Below are positions 7,235-12,557 of a stretch of 12,557 nt of DNA, piece after piece. Position 1 is the stretch's first letter. Each line of letters begins with the position of its first letter. Both the position numbers and the translations under genes were made by a program. Below the pieces are notes generated by a model, which saw nothing but the letters and a program-made list of their open reading frames with translations, did no database searches and was not told the origin of the DNA. Origin of the DNA: JAJFTV01 sp964426355 (GTDB lineage Bacteria; Chloroflexota; Anaerolineae; Anaerolineales; Anaerolineaceae); the NCBI GenBank assembly GCA_964426355.1, contig CAYRRA010000128.1:1-12557 (forward strand), given 5' to 3'.

Positions 7235-7479
7235 AGTATCGTTGTGATGAGGACGGGAGTAAGAGATCAACCGTCCCTGGTGAGAAAATTACAGGTACTT
7301 TCATTTTCGTATCCAGGTTAACGGTTTTGGCTGGTTGCGGGTCTATCGGGTTGCTGTGATTAAAAAAAACAACAGCACCTCTTCAAGAATAACAACCAAA
7401 TCAGATGGCATCAAACAGATGTCATCTCTTTCCTACCCGGATAACTATTTACTTTTTTTTAAAACAGACTGAGGAATAT
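7235..7479 (+). promoter_or_regulatory. Long structured 5' leader (candidate cis-regulatory RNA)
   Basis: Three hairpins can be drawn: GGACGG/CCGTCC (7251-7256 with 7271-7276, 14-nt loop); TGCTGT/ACAGCA (7352-7357 with 7372-7377, plus GG/CC with one bulge, loop containing eight A); and the 10-bp stem at 7403-7427. AAGAGAT in the loop of hairpin 1 (7261-7267) is complementary to ATCTCTT (7424-7430), which overlaps the 3' arm of hairpin 3, so the two pairings would compete. No terminator U-run follows hairpin 3 directly. A cis-regulatory RNA is an inference; an unstructured leader with chance pairings is possible. Confidence 0.4.
7403..7427 (+). repeat. 10-bp stem-loop built from an 11-bp direct repeat
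   Basis: CAGATGGCATC (7402-7412) and CAGATGTCATC (7416-7426) are direct repeats differing at one base, 14 bp apart. Each contains the near-palindrome GATGnCATC. As RNA, AGATGGCATC (7403-7412) pairs along its whole length with GATGTCATCT (7418-7427), with one G-U pair and an AAACA loop. It could be an RNA hairpin or a double operator. Confidence 0.6.
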
Positions 7480-8634
7480 ATGTCGGGAAAAATTCTTCTC
7501 GTTGATGACGACCCTGAAACCGTACGGTTGATATCCATTGTATTGAAAAGACAGGGCTATGAGGTAATCGGAGCGCATGATGGTCCAACCTCTATCCACC
7601 TTGCGCAAAGCGAACAACCTGATTTGATTCTTCTGGATGTCATGATGCCCGGCATGGATGGTTACCAGGTTACCCGTAACCTGCGTGAAAATCCCGAAAC
7701 AACCAATATCCCCATTCTCATGTTCAGTGCTCGAAACCAGGTCGATGACCGCGTGGCAGGTTACGAATCCGGCATTGATGATTACCTGACCAAACCCATT
7801 CATCCTGCAGAATTGGTCGCCAGGGTTAAATCCTTGATCACTCGTTCGAAAATGCTCGGATCGACTTTTGGTGAGAAAGGATATACCATTGGTATCCTGG
7901 CAGCACGGGGCGGCATCGGCGTTTCAACCTTTACCCTAAACCTGGGAATCAGCTACCGACAGCTCAGTGACAGGGATGTCATCGCGGCTGAACTCCGTCC
8001 AGGACATGGATACTGGGCAGACTTTTTAAAGTTGGAAAAAAGCGAAAATTTGGGTAAGCTATTGCGTCTCAGCCCAGGAGCCATTACAACAGCAGCACTT
8101 AACGATCAGTTACAAATGTCTGTCAATGGCGTTCAACTGCTCGTAGCAAACAGCCAGATCGATGAAGTCAAATTGCTTTCCGCAACCGAACAAATGAAGA
8201 AAACGGTTAAATTATTGCCTTTGTTGGCTTCATTAGTATTGCTTGACCTGGGTTCCGGCAACCTGATCAACTTGGACGAATTGATTCCCCTCTGTGACGA
8301 AATATTCTTGCTTCTTGATCCATACCCCGCCGGCATATTAAGTGCACGGCGGCTCTCACTCGAATTGTCTGAATGGGGATTCGGCAAAGCAAAACCTTTA
8401 AGCCTGATCCTTGTAAACAAATTCCCCTCAGGCTTGCAATCCTCTGTTAAAGATATTGAGGATTTTTTGGAAAACACCCTGGCTGCCGTTATTCCGCCTG
8501 CTCCAGAAATTGCGATTCAAGCGGAAACACAGGGAAAACCAATGCTTTCCATCCAGTTAGACAGCACTCTCAACAAGCGGTATAACGAGCTGGCAGCTAA
8601 AATTATGCAAACGGTCAATAACCGCCCCAACTAG
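7480..8634 (+). CDS. Response regulator receiver domain fused to a TadZ/CpaE-like P-loop ATPase
   Basis: The ATG at 7480 is chosen because GAGGA (7471-7475) lies 4 nt upstream and REC begins at once; the frame stays open 25 codons further up without support. The protein has 384 residues. Residues 4-120 form a complete receiver domain: acidic pocket Asp9-Asp10, phosphoacceptor Asp53 in 'LLDVMMPGMDG', Ser83, and Lys105-Pro106. From about 134 a MinD/ParA-type domain follows, with the P-loop R143-GGIGVST150 and a Walker B-like 'LVLLDLGSG'. The P-loop has Val in place of the catalytic Lys and Arg at the deviant-Walker Lys, as in TadZ/CpaE proteins, which position Flp/Tad pilus machinery at a cell pole. 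CpaE often has a degenerate receiver, but here it looks phosphorylatable. No pilus genes are in the window. It converges on mutL with a 19-bp gap. Confidence 0.85.
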   Translation: MSGKILLVDDDPETVRLISIVLKRQGYEVIGAHDGPTSIHLAQSEQPDLILLDVMMPGMDGYQVTRNLRENPETTNIPILMFSARNQVDDRVAGYESGIDDYLTKPIHPAELVARVKSLITRSKMLGSTFGEKGYTIGILAARGGIGVSTFTLNLGISYRQLSDRDVIAAELRPGHGYWADFLKLEKSENLGKLLRLSPGAITTAALNDQLQMSVNGVQLLVANSQIDEVKLLSATEQMKKTVKLLPLLASLVLLDLGSGNLINLDELIPLCDEIFLLLDPYPAGILSARRLSLELSEWGFGKAKPLSLILVNKFPSGLQSSVKDIEDFLENTLAAVIPPAPEIAIQAETQGKPMLSIQLDSTLNKRYNELAAKIMQTVNNRPN

Positions 8635-8653
8635 CGTATAGTTGCTGATTCGT

Positions 8654-10390
8654 TCAGAGGCTCCCTCGCCGCCCAAATTGACGCTCCAGCAAATCCACCG
8701 AAAGATGGATCATCGTAGGACGTCCATGTGGGCAGGTGCGTGGCGATTGACACGCCTCCAGGTCTCGCAGTAGTTTTTCCTGTTCTTCCCCAGATAAAAC
8801 CTGTCCACCCTTAACCGCCGACCGTTTGCAAATGCGAGCGATTAGCCTTTTCTCTAACTCGTGCTGAAACGGAGTTTCATCTTCTTCAAAATCACCCAGG
8901 ATCACCTGAACGATGGCTGCTGGATCTGCTCCGGACAAAAATGCCGGGATGGCACGCACCCGAAACGAGCCAGGACCAAACGGCTCAATCTGGATACCCA
9001 GGCTTCCCAATAGCTCTGTTTGCTCTTCCAGCAGGCGCGCTTTTTCGGGAGGAATTTGCACGACCACCGGCTCTAAAAGCACCTGAGAAGGGATTGCTTC
9101 CCCCAGGCGTTTGATAAACCGTTCATACAAGATGCGTTCATGCGCTGCATGTTGATCGATGAGGTAAAGCCCATCAGGACCCTCTGCCACCAGGTAAGTT
9201 CCCCCGATTTGCCCAATTAACCGCAGCAACGGCATGCCTGTACCGGGCAGCTCTACTTGTGCGGGGGGTGCAGCCGTCTCTGGCTGCAAACCGGACATTT
9301 CTACGTTAGAGACATGCGTATCTGCTGCCATATCCCACGCGGGATCCACCATCCGGTCTACTGGATGCGGATGCCATAAACGCGTGGGTATTTGCGGTAC
9401 AGGTGAAAAGGACATCAATGCCCGTTTGACCGCCCGCTGCACCCGTGCAAAAACCGCCCCTGAGTCCTCAAATCGAATTTCAGCCTTGGTCGGGTGTACA
9501 TTAACATCCACCCTGTCAGGTGAAAGGTTAATAAAAAGAAATGCCAACGGGTATCGACCTACCATCAGGTAAGTCTGATACGCCTTGACCAGCGCACTGC
9601 TCAAAGCAATATCCTGCACCCACCTGCCATTCACAAAAAATGATATTTCCTTGCGGTTGGAACGCGTTACGGAGATTGGGCTGATATATCCGCTGACCTG
9701 AAAATCATCCTCTTGAAAAGAAACGTCGATTAACTGTCGTGCAAGTTCAATCCCATACAGTTCAGCGAGCACCTCACGGCGGTCGCCGCTTCCTGTGCTC
9801 TTCAGCACATCTTTTCCATCATGGAAAAGCTGAAATCGCACCGCCGGGTACGCCAATGCGTATCGGGAGACCAGTTCGTCCACCCGTTGACGTTCGGTGG
9901 CATCTGATTTGAGAAATTTTAACCGGGCAGGCACGTTATAAAACAAATCACGAACACCCACCGAAGTGCCCACCGCAACACCAATCGGCTGAATTGAACC
10001 CATCTGTCCCCCATTTACTTCCAGTTTTCCGCCGACTTCTGATTGTGCAGTTCGGGAAATCAGCGCGAATCGGGAAACCGACCCAATGGACGCCAACGCT
10101 TCACCGCGAAAACCGAGCGTTTGCACGTGCTGTAAATCCTGCGCAGTTCTAAGTTTACTGGTTGCATGCCTGGCTACTGCAAGCTGCATTTCTTTCAACG
10201 GGATACCCACCCCATCATCATAAACTTCAATCAGCTTTTTGCCGGCTTTTTCAACCCGGATAATAATCTGCTTTGCAGTGGCATCCAGCGCGTTCTCGAG
10301 CAATTCCTTTACAACGGATGAGGGTCGCTCAACCACCTCTCCAGCAGCAATTTGTGATGCGACTTCATCAGGCAATACGATTATTGGCAT
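8654..10390 (-). CDS. mutL: DNA mismatch repair protein MutL (endonuclease type)
   Basis: MutL couples MutS mismatch recognition to strand incision and removal. The 578-residue protein has the N-terminal GHKL ATPase ('AAGEVVERPSSVVKELLENALDA', 'DDGVGI', 'ARHATSKL', 'LGFRGEALASI'), the transducer with 'FFVNGRWV' and 'VDVNVHPTKAEIRF', a Pro-rich linker and the C-terminal dimerisation domain. The metal-binding endonuclease motif D412-QHAAHERILY-E423 is intact, as are 'CKRSAVKGG' and C553-PHGRP. It therefore belongs to the nicking MutL group of bacteria without MutH. The ATG at 10390 is preferred over one 15 nt upstream, because AAGGG lies 6 nt before it and homologues begin directly with 'MPIIVLP'. 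Confidence 0.95.
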   Translation of the reverse strand: MPIIVLPDEVASQIAAGEVVERPSSVVKELLENALDATAKQIIIRVEKAGKKLIEVYDDGVGIPLKEMQLAVARHATSKLRTAQDLQHVQTLGFRGEALASIGSVSRFALISRTAQSEVGGKLEVNGGQMGSIQPIGVAVGTSVGVRDLFYNVPARLKFLKSDATERQRVDELVSRYALAYPAVRFQLFHDGKDVLKSTGSGDRREVLAELYGIELARQLIDVSFQEDDFQVSGYISPISVTRSNRKEISFFVNGRWVQDIALSSALVKAYQTYLMVGRYPLAFLFINLSPDRVDVNVHPTKAEIRFEDSGAVFARVQRAVKRALMSFSPVPQIPTRLWHPHPVDRMVDPAWDMAADTHVSNVEMSGLQPETAAPPAQVELPGTGMPLLRLIGQIGGTYLVAEGPDGLYLIDQHAAHERILYERFIKRLGEAIPSQVLLEPVVVQIPPEKARLLEEQTELLGSLGIQIEPFGPGSFRVRAIPAFLSGADPAAIVQVILGDFEEDETPFQHELEKRLIARICKRSAVKGGQVLSGEEQEKLLRDLEACQSPRTCPHGRPTMIHLSVDLLERQFGRRGSL

Positions 10391-10408
10391 AATACACCCT
10401 TGCATAGG

Positions 10409-10417
10409 ATTATACCA
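10409..10417 (-). promoter_or_regulatory. Extended -10 promoter of mutL
   Basis: TGGTATAAT on the minus strand (10417..10409) is a perfect extended -10. No clear -35 is present. Initiation near 10402 leaves a leader of about 12 nt that still contains the AAGGG ribosome binding site. Confidence 0.55.
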
Positions 10418-10493
10418 ACCAAAATTGAGAATTACTGCTTTTCAGGGTTGCTTTAAGGAAAATCGATTACAATACCCCTCAGGAAGCCAACCG

Positions 10494-10772
10494 ATGAAAA
10501 TTAAGTTCTACTCTACTTTCAGTGAATACGCCGGTGTAAAAGTCACCGATATTTCATTTCCCCCAAACAGTACCGTACAGGATGTCGTCGACCGAGTCAT
10601 CTCCACATACCCTGCGCTAAAACCCGTCTGGCTTAACCAGCATGGCGAGCTGCATGTGCATGTCCATATCGGCATCAACCAGGTGGACGTGATGGCATAT
10701 CCTGACCAGATGGCAACTGTGGTCTCCGAAACAGATGAGATCGACTTTTATCCCCCCATCACCGGCGGATAA
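10494..10772 (+). CDS. MoaD/ThiS-family sulfur carrier protein
   Basis: This 92-residue protein has the beta-grasp pattern ('MKIKFYSTFSEYAG', 'NSTVQDVVDRVISTYPAL', 'VHIGINQVDV') and ends in 'DEIDFYPPITGG'. The exposed C-terminal Gly-Gly (91-92) is adenylated and converted to a thiocarboxylate by an E1-like enzyme. The 'D-E-I-x-F-x-P-P-x-x-G-G' ending is more like MoaD (molybdopterin synthase small subunit) than ThiS. The start at 10494 is supported by AGGAAG (10481-10486) 7 nt upstream; the frame is open further up but overlaps mutL antisense. No MoaE, MoeB or ThiF partner is visible, so its pathway is undecided. It is divergent from mutL, with 103 bp between the starts. Confidence 0.8.
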   Translation: MKIKFYSTFSEYAGVKVTDISFPPNSTVQDVVDRVISTYPALKPVWLNQHGELHVHVHIGINQVDVMAYPDQMATVVSETDEIDFYPPITGG

Positions 10773-10837
10773 AGACTGGCTGGATGTATCCCTGGTTATG
10801 TTGGAAATGTCGTATTTTTTAATTAGCTCCTGCGGGA

Positions 10838-11998
10838 TTATAAAAAAGTGCTGCTCATCCAGGTGTAGGCGTAATAAACCCCGCCGGCAAGGACATGCGG
10901 AAGAAATCCAATATAGAATACCACCCACCATGCCGTACCCCGTTGCCTGTTTTGCCATTGCATAAAGAAAAATACTACTGCGACTGCAAACAATACAAAT
11001 AACGCAATTTCTCCGCTCCAACCCCAATTCCCGTGCAACAATCGCTCACCCCCTTCGGCAAGTAAATAGGTGTATCCCGCACCAAAGAAGAAGCACAACC
11101 ACCCCAAACGCATGCCCGAATCACGAACTACTTGCCTGAAAAAAACCAGGCTTGCGAGCAGCGGGAACCATACGGAAAGGAAAAACTTGGGGAGTAAAAG
11201 ACTTGAAAAAGACCGCATCACCAGAAATGGGGCAAGAAGAACACCCGGTTGCCCGGAACCGTAGGTATACAAGAATTGCCAGGCTAACACCAGTACCGCA
11301 GGCAGGTAAACCCCCAGGATCGTCATCTTCCAATCGATAGCTCGGCGTAAGAACAGGCGCAGAAGCAGCAAAATCCCCAAAGCAGGCATTAAACAAATGA
11401 TCATATTGGGTTTCGCCAGTGTGGAAAATATCACCAGGGCAGCACAGAAAAGCACCTGTAACCAGGAGTAAATCTTCCCCTCAGTCAACCCAATACCGTA
11501 GATAAACAACAATACCGCAAATGGTTTGAGCAAATTAATGGTGGGGTTGTGGTGCGTATTCATACCCACATACCCGAGGTAGAACAACCCATCCCGAAAC
11601 ACCAACAGCATAATCTGCGCTGACAGCATCATTGCCAGCGGTAAGAGAACCCAAAGAATCGGGTGAACAGCAGGCAGCCGGTTTTGCACCCAGGCGTACA
11701 AAACCAACGCAAGCCCAAATTGCAGGAGCATTTGTAAAAAGATGGCTGCATTCTCCAGCGAGACATTCAGAAGATGGCTGGTTGCCAACAGGCAAAGCTG
11801 CCAGATGGGATGCGCAGCGATGTGCTCTGGCATTTCCCTCCCCTCTTGCAATGCCCGGGCAAAATCTATGTGCTCATCAAAATCGTTGTGCTGATGCGTG
11901 AACATCATGTGATCATTCATCGGCAAAAATACAGCCGTGGTTGATGCCATGAGAACCAAAAACCACAATGCGTGTTTCTTAATCATTTCTTTCAGCAT
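10838..11998 (-). CDS. Polytopic membrane protein, possible GT-C-type glycosyltransferase
   Basis: I do not recognise the exact family. The 386-residue protein has about ten hydrophobic segments (for example 9-26, 86-103, 112-134, 156-171, 178-193, 199-216, 226-243, 271-287, 297-312, 329-346, 355-372). After the first helix comes a polar loop with H35-QHNDFDEH43, matching the position of the acidic catalytic motif in the first extracytoplasmic loop of GT-C glycosyltransferases. 'GMNTHHNPT' (145-153) is a second conserved-looking polar motif. A lipid-linked sugar transferase is an inference from topology. The start is supported by GGGAG, with 6 nt before the ATG at 11998. It follows the aconitase-X small subunit by 59 bp on the same strand, so co-transcription is possible. 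Confidence 0.6.
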   Translation of the reverse strand: MLKEMIKKHALWFLVLMASTTAVFLPMNDHMMFTHQHNDFDEHIDFARALQEGREMPEHIAAHPIWQLCLLATSHLLNVSLENAAIFLQMLLQFGLALVLYAWVQNRLPAVHPILWVLLPLAMMLSAQIMLLVFRDGLFYLGYVGMNTHHNPTINLLKPFAVLLFIYGIGLTEGKIYSWLQVLFCAALVIFSTLAKPNMIICLMPALGILLLLRLFLRRAIDWKMTILGVYLPAVLVLAWQFLYTYGSGQPGVLLAPFLVMRSFSSLLLPKFFLSVWFPLLASLVFFRQVVRDSGMRLGWLCFFFGAGYTYLLAEGGERLLHGNWGWSGEIALFVLFAVAVVFFFMQWQNRQRGTAWWVVFYIGFLPHVLAGGVYYAYTWMSSTFL

Positions 11999-12057
11999 GG
12001 ATGACTCCCATCCGATAGCGGATATTCGGGCTTATCTTATCATATCTTTTCTGTCCT

Positions 12058-12471
12058 TCAGATAATAATGCTGCCATCAGCTCGAACTTTAAGCCATTCC
12101 ACTTCCCGCAGGCGGGAAAATTCTGCCTTAGGAACCAACACCACTGGAAACACATTATGGAAGAATTCTTCTGCAATCACCGCCGCAAGAGTGAAATATT
12201 GATCGATGCGTTCAATCAAAATAGCGGATGGCGATTTCCCCGACAACAATGCCTCCAACAGCACTGAAACCGTGGTCGTAGAACCACGTGAGGATGGAAT
12301 AGCAAGGATACGACCCGTCGCATTCTCACCCGAAAGCGGGTGTCTCCGGTCGATGATCTCACCGGTTTCCTGGTCATACCCGCCCCAAAAGCTGAGTGGC
12401 TCATCGCTAAAGAGGACCTTACCCTCTGCTTCACCTGCAACAATCATCTCACAATTAACGATTCTTTCCAT
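12058..12471 (-). CDS. Aconitase X swivel domain / small subunit (DUF126)
   Basis: This 137-residue protein matches the DUF126 swivelling-domain pattern: 'GEAEGKVLFSDEPLSFWGGYD', 'TGEIIDRRHPLSGENATGRIL', the active-site loop 'IPSSRGSTTT' and 'VLLEALLSGKSPSAILIER', then 'VPKAEFSRL'. DUF126 is the small subunit of two-chain aconitase-X dehydratases. Known activities are cis-3-hydroxy-L-proline dehydratase in bacteria and phosphomevalonate dehydratase in archaea. The upstream open frame looks like the large-subunit C-terminus and ends 8 nt before this ATG, which supports a large-small operon. The start has only a weak ribosome binding site, fitting translational coupling. Which substrate is used cannot be told from this window. 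Confidence 0.85.
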   Translation of the reverse strand: MERIVNCEMIVAGEAEGKVLFSDEPLSFWGGYDQETGEIIDRRHPLSGENATGRILAIPSSRGSTTTVSVLLEALLSGKSPSAILIERIDQYFTLAAVIAEEFFHNVFPVVLVPKAEFSRLREVEWLKVRADGSIII

Positions 12472-12479
12472 AGTTCATT

Positions 12480-12557
12480 CTACTTTCTCACAAAACCGCT
12501 TATCGCTGACCTTACACAGTCTCTCCTGTTACCAAAACGCCCTGCGCGTCTCCACTT
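12480..12557 (-). CDS. C-terminal end of a probable aconitase X large subunit (partial)
   Basis: The last 25 codons of a frame entering from the right edge end at TAG (12482..12480). The residues 'RFGNRRDCVRSAISGFVRK' fit the FG-x(4)-CV-x(2)-A-x(2)-G ending I recall for aconitase-X large subunits (DUF521, Fe-S dehydratase). The 8-bp gap to the DUF126 gene strengthens this. Only a short tail is visible, so the call leans on context. Confidence 0.6.
   Translation of the reverse strand, partial: KWRRAGRFGNRRDCVRSAISGFVRK

Larger units (their letters stand above)
7132..7479. other. Divergent intergenic region between tilS and the REC-TadZ fusion
   Basis: This 348-bp gene-free stretch contains a tilS-proximal -10, a plus-strand promoter (7200-7228) and a structured leader of about 245 nt (7235-7479). 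I could not match the leader to a known riboswitch, T-box or small-RNA consensus. Confidence 0.7.

Noticed and set aside
7245..7300. Hammerhead-ribozyme-like string 'GTGATGA...stem...GAGAAAA'
   Set aside because: The first base of CUGAUGA differs, the GAAA box is misplaced relative to the stem, and no closing stem III with a cleavage site could be drawn.
7247..7321. A 24-codon ORF in the REC-TadZ leader (ATG 7247 to TAA 7319-7321)
   Set aside because: It has no Shine-Dalgarno and low-complexity coding character, and it overlaps the GGACGG/CCGTCC hairpin; there is no support for translation.
12512..12556. Alternative minus-strand frame ending at TAA 12514..12512 as the upstream gene's end
   Set aside because: The frame ending at 12480 gives a better match to an aconitase-X large-subunit tail and an operon-like 8-bp gap to DUF126.

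Overview
The window looks like a chromosomal stretch of a Chloroflexota bacterium, most likely class Anaerolineae. This is inferred from protein style: a Thr/Pro-rich 'TATPT' linker on a LytR-CpsA-Psr lipoprotein, a REC-TadZ-like fusion, a 7TM-GAF sensor, and moderate GC. No rRNA, tRNA, CRISPR array, insertion sequence or phage structural gene was seen. It is mostly a housekeeping neighbourhood with several unusual regulatory or degenerate proteins embedded in it.

Left part (1-4609). A KimA/APC-type potassium importer runs off the left edge on the minus strand. Its promoter (TTTACA-17-TATACT) sits inside a perfect 12-bp inverted repeat, which looks like an operator. Divergently, an extended -10 promoter drives a 7TM + GAF-like + coiled-coil protein whose C-terminus resembles a histidine-kinase ATPase domain without its key residues. 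A 16-codon mini-ORF overlaps its stop by one base and lies in the same frame as the next gene, an LCP-family lipoprotein starting at TTG.

Middle (4610-8634). A separately promoted tyrosine-recombinase-fold protein lacks the catalytic Tyr, the first Arg and both His residues. It converges on tilS (tRNA-Ile lysidine synthase), whose -10 box lies only 7 nt from a possible leaderless start. Divergent from tilS, a good promoter and a leader of about 245 nt with three hairpins precede a response-regulator/TadZ-like ATPase fusion.

Right part (8654-12557). mutL (minus) carries the metal-dependent endonuclease motif. Divergent from it is a small MoaD/ThiS-type sulfur carrier ending in Gly-Gly. At the right edge, on the minus strand, are the last 25 codons of a probable aconitase-X large subunit, its DUF126 swivel small subunit 8 nt downstream, and a polytopic membrane protein with a GT-C-like layout.

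The best candidates for something undescribed are the catalytically dead tyrosine recombinase (4732-5640), the structured leader plus REC-TadZ fusion (7200-8634), and the pseudo-kinase/mini-ORF/LCP operon (1595-4609). Their functions are inferred from visible motifs only; no database search was possible.
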